64,000 nucleotides of DNA, taken from assembly GCA_024970065.1 (NCBI GenBank), contig CP103908.1, positions 1,178,001-1,242,000 on the forward strand, read 5' to 3'. Below the pieces are notes generated by a model. That model was not told where the DNA came from, did no database searches, and saw only the letters and a list, made by a program, of their open reading frames with translations. Origin of the DNA: Pediococcus acidilactici. GTDB taxonomy: Bacteria; Bacillota; Bacilli; Lactobacillales; Lactobacillaceae. A program made the position numbers and the translations under genes. This document shows positions 19,361-28,685 of the stretch, piece after piece (the stretch's first letter is position 1; each line of letters begins with the position of its first letter).

Positions 19361-19507
19361 ATGGGACTAACCGTAAAAAGAACGACCGATTTGGAGAAAA
19401 TGCTGGGTCAATTTACTAATCCAGCAACTGATGCTGAGGAAAAGAAGAAAAAGGATAAATTTTTAGCTAAAGATAAAAATCAAAATAAAAAAGGGCAAAA
19501 AAAATAA
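19361..19507 (+). CDS. Small lysine-rich protein, 48 residues
   Basis: Starts MGLTVKRTTDLEKMLGQF and ends in a run of about 25 charged residues, mostly Lys. It has a promoter (19309-19337), AAGGGAG 10 bases upstream and a strong terminator, so it is a real short gene. The opening resembles a family of ~50-residue Firmicute proteins (possibly SPJ_0845-like); that identification is from memory and uncertain. Function is unknown; a soluble, highly basic peptide could bind nucleic acid or ribosomes, which is inference. Confidence 0.65.
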   Translation: MGLTVKRTTDLEKMLGQFTNPATDAEEKKKKDKFLAKDKNQNKKGQKK

Positions 19508-19562
19508 CCATCGCCACCAATTAGCTTTTGCAGCAAAGCCGTTGGCAACGATGGTTTTTTAT
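19506..19562 (+). terminator. Terminator between the small protein gene and the MazG-like gene
   Basis: AACCATCG (from 19506) pairs with CGATGGTT (19549-19556), with an inner CAA/TTG pairing, followed by a long T-run. It can also serve the convergent gene ending at 19566. Confidence 0.8.
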
Positions 19563-19565
19563 TTT

Positions 19566-19856
19566 TTATTTAAAACTGTGCGGATACCTTTTTGCCAAAT
19601 TCTTAATGTTTTTTTCGGCAACTTCCTCAAAGGGAATGTCCGCCCATTGTGCGACTTGAGATAGGTACCAGAGCACGTCTCCCATTTCCTTAGTCAACTG
19701 TTCCTTGTCTAAATCCGCTCCCCGGAAAGTATAGTTTTTAACTAAATTAACGACCTGGCCGCTTTCTCCAGCTAAACCAAGGGCACAATTCGTTAAAACT
19801 TGTTCGTTGCCTAAAAGAGTCTTGTTAGCTTTCTTTTGGTATTCGTTAAATTCCAT
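19566..19856 (-). CDS. MazG-like nucleotide pyrophosphohydrolase
   Basis: A 96-residue all-alpha protein of the MazG/dUTPase-like group, which hydrolyses non-standard NTPs to NMP and PPi. The helical motif is present as ESGQVVNLVK (31-40) and EMGDVLWYL (57-65). The Mg2+ ligands E31, E57 and D60 are kept, but the second acidic residue of the first helix, usually Glu, is Gln34. It starts 2 bases after engB and is likely co-transcribed with it. Confidence 0.75.
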   Translation of the reverse strand: MEFNEYQKKANKTLLGNEQVLTNCALGLAGESGQVVNLVKNYTFRGADLDKEQLTKEMGDVLWYLSQVAQWADIPFEEVAEKNIKNLAKRYPHSFK

Positions 19857-19858
19857 CT

Positions 19859-20446
19859 TTAATCACCCATCCTATCTTCAATCCACCGCCAAATTTCGTC
19901 CTTACCAAACTTAGTTTGCGCGGAGAACATTTGAAATGCGTCTTGTTGATCAAAATTAAGGACCTTTTTTATCCGGCTTTCGTGTTGATTCCATTTGCCA
20001 CGGGCAATCTTATCGCTTTTAGTAGCGACCACTAGCACCGGAATTTCATAATAACGTAAGTACTGGTACATGGAAATATCATCATCAGTCGGATCATGGC
20101 GCGCATCCACTAATGAAATTACCCCCTTAAGCTCCTTACGAGAAGTTAAATATTTTTCAATCATCCGACCCCATTTTTCGCGTTCTTTTTGTGATACCTT
20201 TGCATATCCGTATCCGGGGACGTCAACAAAGAACACTTGATCTTCAACCCGGTAGAAATTTAGTGTCTGCGTTTTCCCTGGTTGCGAAGACGTCCGGGCG
20301 TACGACTTCCGGTTGATTAACGTGTTGGTCAACGAGGATTTTCCCACGTTAGAACGACCCACCAAAGCGATTTCGGGATAGCCTTGATCTGGGTACTGTT
20401 CAGGTTTTACAGCACTAATTTGTAATTCTACATTATGGACTTCCAT
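19859..20446 (-). CDS. engB: Ribosome biogenesis GTPase EngB/YsxC
   Basis: An essential GTPase for late 50S assembly, 195 residues. G1 GRSNVGKS (30-37), G2 around [11 protein letters not shown]3 DVPGYG, G4 ATKSDK. The start is the ATG at 20446 with GGTGGG before it; the six upstream in-frame codons are within the ribosome site. It follows clpX, the standard Firmicute order (clpX-engB), but a terminator separates them. Confidence 0.95.
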   Translation of the reverse strand: MEVHNVELQISAVKPEQYPDQGYPEIALVGRSNVGKSSLTNTLINRKSYARTSSQPGKTQTLNFYRVEDQVFFVDVPGYGYAKVSQKEREKWGRMIEKYLTSRKELKGVISLVDARHDPTDDDISMYQYLRYYEIPVLVVATKSDKIARGKWNQHESRIKKVLNFDQQDAFQMFSAQTKFGKDEIWRWIEDRMGD

Positions 20447-20491
20447 TAAATTCCCACCTTCCAATTCCGCTTTTAATCATAACATGGATTC

Positions 20492-20529
20492 AAAAAAAAG
20501 AACCAGGCTTAAGTAGTTCGCCTAGTTCT
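20492..20529 (-). terminator. Terminator of clpX
   Basis: AGAACTAGGC pairs with GCCTGGTTCT (20499-20529; one G-U), followed by eight T on the minus strand. engB downstream is then read by leakage or its own promoter. Confidence 0.8.
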
Positions 20530-20540
20530 AATTTCTAAAA

Positions 20541-21797
20541 TTACGATGCCTGCTCGTTGGTTAGTTCCACTTCTGGTTCTACCCCGTCAACCACCGTCTT
20601 TTTGTTAACCGTAACTTTAGCAACGTTATTCCGGGAAGGAATTTCAAACATAATGTCCCGCATTACGTTTTCAATGATCGACCGGAGTCCCCGTGCCCCT
20701 GTGTTCCGGCTAATTGCTTGTTCAGCAATCGCGTGGAGAGCTTGCGGAGTAAACTTCAATTCAACCCCGTCGAGTGCAAGGAGCGCCTTGTATTGCTTAA
20801 CTAGCGCATTTTTCGGCTCGGTTAGAATCCGAACCAAATCTTCTTCAGTTAATTTTTCCAAAGCCGTTAAAATTGGTAAACGACCGATAAATTCGGGAAT
20901 TAAACCAAATTTCAGTAAATCTTCCGGAATTACTTGTTGCATCAAGCTCTTGCTTTCATCTAACGAAGTGCTTGCATTCGTACCAAACCCAATCGTTTTA
21001 TCCCCTAACCGGTTTTTCACGATGGTTTCGATTCCGTCAAAAGCACCACCGACAATGAACAAGATGTTCGTAGTGTTAATTTGGATAAACTCTTGTTGCG
21101 GGTGTTTCCGTCCCCCTTGAGGAGGAACGTTAGCAATTGTGCCTTCTAAAATCTTCAGTAACGCTTGTTGGACACCTTCCCCCGAAACGTCCCGGGTAAT
21201 TGAAACATTTTCACTCTTCTTAGCAATCTTATCAATTTCATCGATATAGATAATCCCGTGTTCCGCGGCTTCGACGTCGTAATCGGCATTTTGCAAAAGC
21301 TTAAGCAAAATATTTTCAACATCTTCCCCAACGTAACCCGCTTCGGTTAGCGTCGTAGCGTCGGCAATCGCGAACGGAACGTTCAAAATTTTTGCCAAAC
21401 TTTGAGCCAAGAAAGTCTTACCTGAACCAGTTGGTCCGATTAAGCTAATATTACTTTTCTGTAATTCGGGCCCATCGTCTTTGGCGTCAGTTTGTGCCAT
21501 TTTGTTGATCCGTTTGTAGTGGTTATATACCGCTACGGACAAGGTCTTTTTAGCTTCTTCTTGGCCGATGACGTATTGGTCAAGATAGTCTACAATTTCC
21601 GCAGGAGTCGGTATGTTAGTGATTTCAGTAGGCTTCTTTTCTGAAGCAAGCTCTTCGTCAATGATCTCTTTACATAGGTCAACACATTCATTACAGATAT
21701 ATACATCTGGACCAGCGATAATCTTTTTTACTTGGTCTTGCGTTTTACCGCAAAAGGAACAAGCAATTTGGTCAGATGTATGTTGATCATCATACAA
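20541..21797 (-). CDS. clpX: ATP-dependent protease ATP-binding subunit ClpX
   Basis: The AAA+ unfoldase that feeds tagged proteins to ClpP. It has 418 residues: a zinc-binding domain with CSFC (13-16) and CNEC (about 36-39), Walker A GPTGSGKT, Walker [11 protein letters not shown], and the ClpP-contacting loop IGF (in KTIGFGTN). The likely start is TTG at 21797 with AGAGG 8 bases upstream; a GTG at 21806 overlaps that site. Promoter at 21828-21857. Confidence 0.95.
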   Translation of the reverse strand: MYDDQHTSDQIACSFCGKTQDQVKKIIAGPDVYICNECVDLCKEIIDEELASEKKPTEITNIPTPAEIVDYLDQYVIGQEEAKKTLSVAVYNHYKRINKMAQTDAKDDGPELQKSNISLIGPTGSGKTFLAQSLAKILNVPFAIADATTLTEAGYVGEDVENILLKLLQNADYDVEAAEHGIIYIDEIDKIAKKSENVSITRDVSGEGVQQALLKILEGTIANVPPQGGRKHPQQEFIQINTTNILFIVGGAFDGIETIVKNRLGDKTIGFGTNASTSLDESKSLMQQVIPEDLLKFGLIPEFIGRLPILTALEKLTEEDLVRILTEPKNALVKQYKALLALDGVELKFTPQALHAIAEQAISRNTGARGLRSIIENVMRDIMFEIPSRNNVAKVTVNKKTVVDGVEPEVELTNEQAS

Positions 21798-21827
21798 TCC
21801 TGTCACCTCTCAAATATTTATACAACC

Positions 21828-21857
21828 ATCATAGCAGAAACCCTAGGGATAAGCCAA
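21828..21857 (-). promoter_or_regulatory. clpX promoter
   Basis: TTGGCT (21852-21857), 18-base spacer, TATGAT (21828-21833) on the minus strand. No CIRCE or CtsR direct repeat was seen beside it. Confidence 0.6.
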
Positions 21858-21898
21858 TTTAAACGTTTCGCTAGGTGGTGTAGGTTATCCTAAATAAG

Positions 21899-21934
21899 TA
21901 GAAAGAGGTTGGAAAATTACCTTTTCCAACCTCT
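21899..21934 (-). terminator. Terminator of tig
   Basis: A perfect 13-bp stem AGAGGTTGGAAAA/TTTTCCAACCTCT (21904-21934) with a short, interrupted T-tract. Confidence 0.75.
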
Positions 21935-22013
21935 CTAGTGCCGCCACTAATTCTTTAAACTACTGGCAGACATTTCGTAGCCAACTTGGTTACTTCCTAC
22001 TTTAAAAATTCAA

Positions 22014-23330
22014 TTATTTCTTAGCGCTCTTTTTTGCTTTTGACTTAGGTTCTTCAATTGCTGAGTCCTTAATCAAGTCAACAGCTTGCTTAATTGCTAC
22101 GTCATGTTTAACCATGTCAGCTGTTAATGCAGAACGAACTGCTTTTTCTTCCATGTTGTATTGTTCAGCTAAGCTCTTGTATTCAGCATCCACTTCTTCG
22201 TCAGAAGGATCGATCTTTTCTGCTTCCACGATTGCTTCAAGAACTAAGGTTGTCTTAACACGGTTTTCAGCACCTTCACTAAGTTGTTGGCGAAGTTGGT
22301 CTTCTGAAGAACCAGTTAATTGGAAGTACATATCTGGGCTAATACCTTGTTGTTGCATGTTTGCAAGGTATTGGTTAACTTGACGATCAACGTCGTCACG
22401 AAGCATTGCTTCTGGAATTTCTTTGATTTCAGCATTGTCAACGGCTGCTTGGATTGCTTCGCTTTCCTTAGCTTCGTCAGCTGCTTGAATCTTGCGTTCC
22501 TTGATTTGGTCCTTAGTCTTAGCCTTTAATTCTTCAAGGGAATCAACGTCTTCGTCAACATCTTTAGCAAATTCGTCGTCAAGTTCTGGAAGTTCTTTAG
22601 TCTTGATTTCGTGAATCTTAACCTTGAATAGGGCTTCCTTACCTTGAAGTTCTTCAGCTTGGTAATCTTCTGGGAAGGTTACCTTAACGTCAACGTCATC
22701 ATCCGTGTTGTGACCAATTAATTGATCTTCAAAGCCTGGGATAAATGAGTTTGAGCCAAGTACTAAGTCGTAGTTGGTTGCTTTACCGCCATCAAAAGGT
22801 ACGCCATCAATGGAACCGTCGAAGTCGATGGTTACTGTGTCGCCCTTTTCAGCTGGCTTGCCCTCTTTTAGTACTAATTCAGCTTGTTGTTCACGTTTCT
22901 TTTCAATTTCTTCGTCAACTTCTTTTGAAGTTACGCGAGTGCTTTGCTTAATTACTTTAACACCCTTGTATTCGCCAAGTTTAACTTCTGGCTTAACGGT
23001 AACAATGGCACTCAATACCCAAGGTTCGCCCTTTTCAAGCTTTTCAACATCAACTTGTGGTTGATCAACTGGTTCAATACCAGCTTCCTTAATTGCTGCT
23101 GAATAAGCATCAGGCAATACGATGTTTAAAGCATCTTGGTATAAAGCTTCTTCACCATAAAGTTTGTTAAAAATTTGGCGTGGTACATGTCCCTTACGGA
23201 AACCTGGAACATTTAAACTCTTCTTAGTACGTTGAAATGCTTTATCAACGCCTTCTTTAATCATATCAGTACCAACTTCGAAAGTTAATTTACCTTCGTT
23301 AGTACCTGTTTTTTCCCACTTTGCAGTCAT
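22014..23330 (-). CDS. tig: Trigger factor
   Basis: A ribosome-bound chaperone and peptidyl-prolyl isomerase, 438 residues. The ribosome-docking motif GFRKGHVPR is at about residues 44-52; the FKBP-type domain (about 150-240) and the helical C-terminal arms follow. The tail ends in a Lys-rich stretch. Start is the ATG behind GGAGGG. It lies directly downstream of tuf, but with a terminator between. Confidence 0.97.
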   Translation of the reverse strand: MTAKWEKTGTNEGKLTFEVGTDMIKEGVDKAFQRTKKSLNVPGFRKGHVPRQIFNKLYGEEALYQDALNIVLPDAYSAAIKEAGIEPVDQPQVDVEKLEKGEPWVLSAIVTVKPEVKLGEYKGVKVIKQSTRVTSKEVDEEIEKKREQQAELVLKEGKPAEKGDTVTIDFDGSIDGVPFDGGKATNYDLVLGSNSFIPGFEDQLIGHNTDDDVDVKVTFPEDYQAEELQGKEALFKVKIHEIKTKELPELDDEFAKDVDEDVDSLEELKAKTKDQIKERKIQAADEAKESEAIQAAVDNAEIKEIPEAMLRDDVDRQVNQYLANMQQQGISPDMYFQLTGSSEDQLRQQLSEGAENRVKTTLVLEAIVEAEKIDPSDEEVDAEYKSLAEQYNMEEKAVRSALTADMVKHDVAIKQAVDLIKDSAIEEPKSKAKKSAKK

Positions 23331-23427
23331 TGTGTTCCCTCCGACAAATGATTTATTTCATTACAATTCTGGATTGCATACGCTTATAATCTTAACGTAT
23401 ATAATTCAAAAAGTAAATATGAATATA

Positions 23428-23453
23428 ACAAAAAAACCCGCAAATAGCGGGTT
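23428..23453 (-). terminator. Terminator of tuf
   Basis: AACCCGC/GCGGGTT stem (23435-23453) with a following seven-T run on the minus strand. Confidence 0.9.
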
Positions 23454-23475
23454 TTTCGCGGGACTAATGTAAATA

Positions 23476-24663
23476 TTAGTCGTCGATTTCTGATACAACA
23501 CCGGCACCAACAGTGTGTCCACCTTCACGAACAGTGAACTTAGTACCTTTTTCAATAGCAACTGGTTCGATAAGTTCTACAGTAAATGTAACGTTATCAC
23601 CAGGCATAACCATTTCAACGTTGTCAGGCAATTCGATAACACCTGTTACGTCAGTTGTATGGAAGTAGAATTGTGGGCGGTAGTTTGAGAAGAATGGAGT
23701 ATGACGTCCACCTTCTTCTTTTGATAGAACATAAACTTCACCCTTGAACTTCTTGTGAGTTTGGATTGAGCCAGGAGCAGCCAATACTTGACCACGAACG
23801 ACTTCATCACGGTTGATACCACGTAGAAGTGCACCAACGTTATCGCCGGCTTCACCAACATCAAGAGTCTTACGGAACATTTCAAGACCAGTAATTGTAG
23901 TCTTCTTAACGTCGTCTTTAAGACCGATGATTTCTACTTCGTCACCAACTTTAACTTCACCACGGTCGATACGACCTGAAGCAACTGTACCACGACCAGT
24001 GATCGTAAATACGTCTTCAACAGGCATCAAGAATGGCTTGTCAGTTGAACGTTCTGGTGTTGGAATGTATTCATCAATTGTGTCCATAAGTTCCATGATA
24101 ACTTTTTCTTGTTCTGGGTCGCCTTCAAGAGCCTTCAAAGCTGAACCGCGGAGAACAGGAACATCGTCACCAGGGAAATCATATTCAGATAGAAGTTCAC
24201 GAACTTCCATTTCAACAAGGTCAACCAATTCGTCGTCATCAACAAGGTCAGTCTTGTTCAAGAATACAACGATGTAGTCAACACCAACTTGGTGAGCAAG
24301 AAGAATGTGTTCACGAGTTTGTGGCATAGGACCATCAGTTGCAGCAACAACCAAGATAGCACCATCCATTTGAGCAGCACCAGTGATCATGTTCTTAACG
24401 TAGTCAGCATGTCCTGGGGCGTCAATATGAGCGTAGTGACGCTTTTCTGTTTCGTATTCAACGTGAGCAGTGTTGATTGTAATCCCACGTTCTTTTTCTT
24501 CAGGAGCAGCATCAATATCAGCGTAATCTGAAGCTTGAGCTAATCCCTTTTCTGACAACACTTTTGTAATAGCAGCTGTCAAAGTAGTCTTCCCATGGTC
24601 AACGTGGCCAATTGTACCAATATTTACATGGGGTTTTGTTCTTTCGTAATGTTCTTTTGCCAT
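23476..24663 (-). CDS. tuf: Elongation factor Tu
   Basis: Delivers aminoacyl-tRNA to the ribosome. It has 395 residues, the normal length. G1 GHVDHGKT near residue 19, [16 protein letters not shown], and the conserved C-terminus. The codon choice is visibly more restricted than in neighbours, as expected for a highly expressed gene. The start is the ATG at 24663 behind AGGAGG. Confidence 0.98.
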   Translation of the reverse strand: MAKEHYERTKPHVNIGTIGHVDHGKTTLTAAITKVLSEKGLAQASDYADIDAAPEEKERGITINTAHVEYETEKRHYAHIDAPGHADYVKNMITGAAQMDGAILVVAATDGPMPQTREHILLAHQVGVDYIVVFLNKTDLVDDDELVDLVEMEVRELLSEYDFPGDDVPVLRGSALKALEGDPEQEKVIMELMDTIDEYIPTPERSTDKPFLMPVEDVFTITGRGTVASGRIDRGEVKVGDEVEIIGLKDDVKKTTITGLEMFRKTLDVGEAGDNVGALLRGINRDEVVRGQVLAAPGSIQTHKKFKGEVYVLSKEEGGRHTPFFSNYRPQFYFHTTDVTGVIELPDNVEMVMPGDNVTFTVELIEPVAIEKGTKFTVREGGHTVGAGVVSEIDD

Positions 24664-24733
24664 TAATACGAACCTCCTGTATGTCGTAAGAATCACTCAG
24701 CATTCAAATGAATAACTGGATCCTTTAAAAAAT

Positions 24734-24762
24734 ATTATACTACATCCTCCACGAAAGGCAAA
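24734..24762 (-). promoter_or_regulatory. tuf promoter, proximal
   Basis: TTTGCC (24757-24762), 17 bases, perfect TATAAT (24734-24739) on the minus strand. Confidence 0.7.
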
Positions 24763-24787
24763 GCACCCTCAGAGAATCCTCTAGTAT

Positions 24788-24815
24788 TGTATAATAATCG
24801 CCTTTATTTTGTAAA
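24788..24815 (-). promoter_or_regulatory. tuf promoter, distal
   Basis: TTTACA (24810-24815), 16 bases, TATACA (24788-24793). This second, strong-looking promoter is about 50 bases upstream of the first. Confidence 0.55.
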
Positions 24816-24845
24816 CTAAAATATTATAATTATTTGGCTTTTTTA

Positions 24846-25712
24846 TTAACTAGTCATAATACTGTTCATGATTTTGTTTAAGTTGTGAAATTGTTTCACC
24901 TCTTTCCCAGCTAAAAACTGGGCTTGCAGCGCTGCCAGCCACCCCGCAGCAGAGGTAAAAATCCGCTTTGGGAAAGGAAATGCTAAGTCATACATTAATC
25001 CCCCCTGCTGGGTTAATAACGCTGCTTGTACCGGATCGCTGCTTTGTTCAATTAAACGCATGAGTTCATTTCGTAAATGCTCAGCATTAATTTTGCTCGG
25101 GACGACCCGGTATTTTTGCTCATCAAGCCAAATAAAATCTAATTCGCGCGTAACCTGCAAAGCTACCAAATCTTTTAAAATTGAGACGCGGGTGAGTTGA
25201 CTTAAATAAGGATCCACCAGGTTGTAACTCGCCGCCCGTACGTAATTTTCTCGTGGCAAGTGGTAGGCTTGCGTGATGGCCTTTATCTGATCGGTCATTT
25301 TACGATCACCTAAGTGGTAAAAATGGCGCTCATCAGCCCGCACACTTTCGGGAAAGTCCGCTTGGTAACGTGCTTCAGCCTGCTGCAATTGTTCAGCAAG
25401 CGGTGCCGCAACCCGCTGGTCGGCCGTGCCCAAAGCTTTCCACGCAACGATAAAATTATTAGTCGCAATCAACGCCTGCAGATAATCCGCAAAAATCGCG
25501 GGTTGATGCAAAAAATTGGCCGACTGATTTGCGACCAATTGTAATGCTTCAGGATATTGTTGATTAGCAACGTAAAAATGGTTTAATAGTTCCGCAATCC
25601 GGTTTGCCGGCGCTTTTGCGTCAAGCCTTTCCAACATTTGAATTGCCTGATCACGTTTTCCATCATCCCAGAGCGCTTGTGCCTGGGCGAGCTGTTCATC
25701 AATTTCCTTCAT
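24846..25712 (-). CDS. TPR-like helical protein, function unknown
   Basis: A 288-residue, largely helical soluble protein. The N-terminal part has tetratricopeptide-like helix pairs (ALWDDGKRDQAIQMLERLDAK, then a pattern of Ala/Leu at alternate helices). The C-terminal half (from about 140) is not recognised. Its ATG overlaps the TAA of rnjB (TAATG), a tight coupling that suggests work with RNase J2 or simply a shared operon. It precedes tuf without an obvious terminator. No catalytic residues can be named. Confidence 0.75.
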   Translation of the reverse strand: MKEIDEQLAQAQALWDDGKRDQAIQMLERLDAKAPANRIAELLNHFYVANQQYPEALQLVANQSANFLHQPAIFADYLQALIATNNFIVAWKALGTADQRVAAPLAEQLQQAEARYQADFPESVRADERHFYHLGDRKMTDQIKAITQAYHLPRENYVRAASYNLVDPYLSQLTRVSILKDLVALQVTRELDFIWLDEQKYRVVPSKINAEHLRNELMRLIEQSSDPVQAALLTQQGGLMYDLAFPFPKRIFTSAAGWLAALQAQFLAGKEVKQFHNLNKIMNSIMTS

Positions 25713-27415
25713 TATTTTTTCTTACTAACCTTTTTAGCTTTTTTATGGTGCTGGTTAACTTCCATAATCACTGGCAAAATCACCGGACGTCGTTTAGTTT
25801 GATCGTAAAGGTACTTGCCTAGTTTGTCACGAACATCTTGTTTTAAGTGTCCCCAATCAAACTCCTTGTTATCTAAGTTTGCCTGCACCGTCTTTTTAAC
25901 TAGTTTGGAACTTTCTTCAATTAAATCACCGCTTGCCTTAACGTAGACAAAGCCCTTAGAAGTTATTTTAGGTTCCTTAATAATAATTTTCTTTTTCCGG
26001 TCGATGGTTACTACCGCAACAAACACCCCGTCTTCAGAAAGAATCTTCCGGTCCCGCAACACGATATTTCCAATGTCACCAACCCCGATTCCATCAATCA
26101 TCGTGTTACCAACTTCAATACCCTTTCCGTGGAACATTTCACCATCTTGGTACTCTAAAACGTCACCCTTATTAACGATGAAAATTTGTTCCGGGTTCAT
26201 CCCAACTTGCTCAGCAAGTTCTTGATGCGCAGCTAGCAAACGGTATTCACCTTGAATTGGAATCAAAAACTGGGGTTTGATTAAATTCAACATCAACTGT
26301 AAATCGTTGCGGCTAGCGTGACCATTCGCATTTGCCCGGTCAGAAATCGACTTAACTTCAGCTCCAGCGCGGTAAAGCATATCCTTAGTCTTCGCAAAGG
26401 TCGTTTCCATCGCGTGGGACGGGTTGGTCGCAATCAACACCAAGTCGCCCTGCTCAATCCGCAACTTGCCGCGTCGCCGTGAGGCCATCTTTTGCAAAGC
26501 TTTAATTGGTTCGCCTAATTTACCAGTTTCTAAAATGATGGTTTCTTCCGGAGCCAACTTGTCAAGTTTATTTAACGGAACGATTAGGTCATCATCCGGA
26601 ATATTAATCTTGTTTAACTTAATTGCCGTATTAACAATTTTTTCTAAGTCGTGGCCGGTCAAAACCACCTTACGACCGGATTGGACGGCAGCGTTAATCA
26701 CCTGTTGGATCCGCAAAATATTAGATGCGACGGAAGCAACCACTACCCGACCCTCATGATACTTAATAATTTCGGCAATGCTTGCGGAAATCTCAGTTTC
26801 GTTTGAAGGCCGTTCAAAGTTTTCTGCATTGGCTGAATCACTTAATAACGCAATTACTTTTTTGGTACCAATCTGAGCCAGTCGACCAAAATCAGTTGCA
26901 TAACCATCCGTAGCGGTCTGATCAAACTTGAAATCGCCGGTGTACACGATTTGTCCTTCATCACAGCTCAACACAATTCCTAAAGAATCAGGAATCGTAT
27001 GCGTAGTTTTGAAGAACGAAACCGTTACGTCGCCAAAGTCAATTTCTTTTTTCTCGTCGACTACGTGAAAGTTTTTAAACTTTCGTAATTCTGGGTCATC
27101 GTTAACCGTAATTTTTGCTAACGCAATCGTCATTTCCGAACCAAAAACCGGCACTTCAATTTCCTTTAAGAAATATGGTAATGCTCCAATGGCATCTGCA
27201 TGCCCGTGGGTTAAGAAAATCCCCACAATCCGTTCTTTATTTTCAATCAAATATGAGAAGTCTGGAATTACAATATCAATTCCCAACAACTCATTTTCTG
27301 GGTATTTGAGCCCACAATCCAAGATATAAATATCGTTGTGGATCTCAATTGCATACATATTTTTTCCGTTTTCGCGAACGCCGCCAAACGGAATAATTTT
27401 TATAACATCACTCAT
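25712..27415 (-). CDS. rnjB: Ribonuclease J2
   Basis: A metallo-beta-lactamase/beta-CASP ribonuclease of 567 residues, forming a complex with RNase J1 in mRNA decay and rRNA maturation. The HGHADAIG motif near residue 73 replaces the full HxHxDH of RNase J1 (HGHEDHIGG at 40.4-42.1 kb): the final His is Ala, in line with the weak activity of J2 proteins. Together with the rpoY-linked paralogue this supports J2 here and J1 there. Confidence 0.9.
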   Translation of the reverse strand: MSDVIKIIPFGGVRENGKNMYAIEIHNDIYILDCGLKYPENELLGIDIVIPDFSYLIENKERIVGIFLTHGHADAIGALPYFLKEIEVPVFGSEMTIALAKITVNDDPELRKFKNFHVVDEKKEIDFGDVTVSFFKTTHTIPDSLGIVLSCDEGQIVYTGDFKFDQTATDGYATDFGRLAQIGTKKVIALLSDSANAENFERPSNETEISASIAEIIKYHEGRVVVASVASNILRIQQVINAAVQSGRKVVLTGHDLEKIVNTAIKLNKINIPDDDLIVPLNKLDKLAPEETIILETGKLGEPIKALQKMASRRRGKLRIEQGDLVLIATNPSHAMETTFAKTKDMLYRAGAEVKSISDRANANGHASRNDLQLMLNLIKPQFLIPIQGEYRLLAAHQELAEQVGMNPEQIFIVNKGDVLEYQDGEMFHGKGIEVGNTMIDGIGVGDIGNIVLRDRKILSEDGVFVAVVTIDRKKKIIIKEPKITSKGFVYVKASGDLIEESSKLVKKTVQANLDNKEFDWGHLKQDVRDKLGKYLYDQTKRRPVILPVIMEVNQHHKKAKKVSKKK

Positions 27416-27883
27416 TTTTTCACCTACATTAAATATTCTTTAGTTTCCGCACAATTTATATACTGCTTTAATTTTAGCATAGATTAATTGTCAAAAACAA
27501 AAAGCACGCAGGAAGACTTTCCTGCCCAAGCGAGTTTTCCCACAAAATTCATTTAACAAATTTTGTCCAGCTTAAGGTCGCATAACCATTCTTATGTAGG
27601 TGAAATAGCCCCATTATTGAGGCCTTCATTGGTAATTTGTTGTGTTAACCAGGTTCCCCATTTGTCGGTACTAACCTAAAAAGCAATCATGCATTAAGCC
27701 CCAAATAAATCAGATAAAACTTTAAGCAGCTTTCTAGCTTGTAAAAATTTGATATCCAACCAAGCCTTGCGAAAATCATTAAAATTTAGTCGCCTATATC
27801 TAAGTTTTTTACCTGATTGCTTTAGGCAATTAAATTACGTTTTCTGCAAATTACGGCGTCTTTAAATTTTTTCGTTATTCCAA
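27416..27883. other. Gene-poor stretch between rnjB and rpsO
   Basis: About 470 bases with no convincing gene. It contains the probable rnjB promoter (extended -10 TGCTAAAAT on the minus strand near 27470-27480) and a possible regulator remnant at 27694-27834. The rest has many stops in all frames and no hairpin or repeat that I could find. Confidence 0.5.
27694..27834 (-). pseudogene. Possible remnant of an XRE-type HTH regulator
   Basis: A minus-strand frame of about 47 codons lacks a start codon and ends with a stop at 27694-27696. It reads LKQSGKKLRYRR near the beginning and KAWLDIKFLQARKLLKVL later, like the first helix and last two helices of an HTH_3 domain with the middle missing. 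Weak, by-eye resemblance only. Confidence 0.25.
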
Positions 27884-27922
27884 ACAAAAAAGCCCCGCAA
27901 CTAAATGCAGAGGGCTTTTTTG
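27884..27922 (-). terminator. Terminator of rpsO
   Basis: AAAAAAGCCC...TGCA pairs with TTGC..GGGCTTTTTT around a short loop; both strands have T-tracts. Confidence 0.8.
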
Positions 27923-27929
27923 ACTAATT

Positions 27930-28199
27930 TTAACGACGAAGGCCAAGACTCTTGATTAAGTCACGGTAACGTTGTACGTCTGTCTTACGTAGGTAAGCAA
28001 GTAAGTTACGACGGTGACCAATCTTCTTCATCAATCCACGTTGTGAATGGAAATCCTTACGGTGAACACGGATGTGTTCGTTGATTTCGTTAATGTCAGC
28101 TGTCAAAACTGCGATTTGTACTTCTGCAGAACCTGTATCGCCTTCGTGACGAGCATATTTTGCAATAATTTCGTTCTTCTTTGCTTGTGAAATTGCCAT
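27930..28199 (-). CDS. rpsO: 30S ribosomal protein S15
   Basis: 89 residues, the standard S15 length, with the conserved [11 protein letters not shown] and LLAYLRKTD. It binds the central domain of 16S rRNA. The start is the ATG at 28199 with GAGGTGG before it. An ATG ten codons upstream is in frame but lies inside a leader stem. Confidence 0.98.
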   Translation of the reverse strand: MAISQAKKNEIIAKYARHEGDTGSAEVQIAVLTADINEINEHIRVHRKDFHSQRGLMKKIGHRRNLLAYLRKTDVQRYRDLIKSLGLRR

Positions 28200-28287
28200 T
28201 TTATCCACCTCATTCTTTAAATTGCCCATAACTGAGTGAATCGTCGGCAGATCGATAGACTAAGTAATGGGTTTGCTTTTATAAGCA
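28200..28287 (-). promoter_or_regulatory. Structured rpsO leader
   Basis: About 88 bases between the expected transcription start and the ATG. CCCATTACT (28263-28271) can pair with AGTTATGGG (28225-28233), and an inner ATCG/CGAT pairing fits within it. This is a candidate autoregulatory site for S15, known for other bacteria; here it is inference. Confidence 0.35.
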
Positions 28288-28293
28288 CATCCT

Positions 28294-28322
28294 AGTTTAC
28301 CGAAACTCAAAACTTTTTTCAA
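28294..28322 (-). promoter_or_regulatory. rpsO promoter
   Basis: TTGAAA (28317-28322), 17 bases, TAAACT (28294-28299) on the minus strand. Confidence 0.65.
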
Positions 28323-28335
28323 GTTTATTCGAGCA

Positions 28336-28364
28336 TTGCATTAATAACGTAGTTTCTGTATAAT
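28336..28364 (+). promoter_or_regulatory. rpsT promoter
   Basis: TTGCAT (28336-28341), 17 bases, perfect TATAAT (28359-28364), 38 bases before the start codon. Confidence 0.8.
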
Positions 28365-28402
28365 ACTACTGTTGTATTAAGCATACTCTGGAGGTGAATA
28401 AT

Positions 28403-28657
28403 ATGCCAGTTATCAAATCTGCAATGAAACGTGTTCGTACAAACGAAAAAGCTGCTGCTCGCAACCGTTCCCAATTGAGCGCAATGCGTACCAGCATTAA
28501 AGCATTTGAAATTGCTGCTAAGAACAACGCTGAAAACGCTAATGAACTTTTAAACACAGCTTACAGCCGTATCGACCGTGCTAAAACAAAGGGTCTTATC
28601 AAGGCTAACAACGCTGGACGTAAGAAGTCTCGCTTAGCAAAAATGCTTGCTAAATAA
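28403..28657 (+). CDS. rpsT: 30S ribosomal protein S20
   Basis: 84 residues, helical and very basic, with the S20 pattern SAMKRVRTNEKAAARN at the start. It binds the 5' and 3' minor domains of 16S rRNA. The start is the ATG at 28403 with GGAGGTG immediately upstream. It is divergent from rpsO and convergent with holA, with its own promoter and terminator. Confidence 0.97.
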   Translation: MPVIKSAMKRVRTNEKAAARNRSQLSAMRTSIKAFEIAAKNNAENANELLNTAYSRIDRAKTKGLIKANNAGRKKSRLAKMLAK

Positions 28658-28659
28658 AA

Positions 28660-28685
28660 AAACACCGGTGATCCGGTGTTTTTTT
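28660..28685 (+). terminator. Terminator shared by rpsT and holA
   Basis: ACACCGG/CCGGTGT stem with a TGAT loop and T-runs on both strands; the holA stop codon lies in the right-hand T-run. Confidence 0.9.

Noticed and set aside
20557..21120. A 187-codon plus-strand frame opposite clpX
   Set aside because: Mirror of clpX codon bias; no start signal.
23813..24277. A 154-codon open frame on the plus strand opposite tuf
   Set aside because: Antisense to a highly biased gene, without ribosome site, and rich in Ser/Arg as expected from reversed codons.
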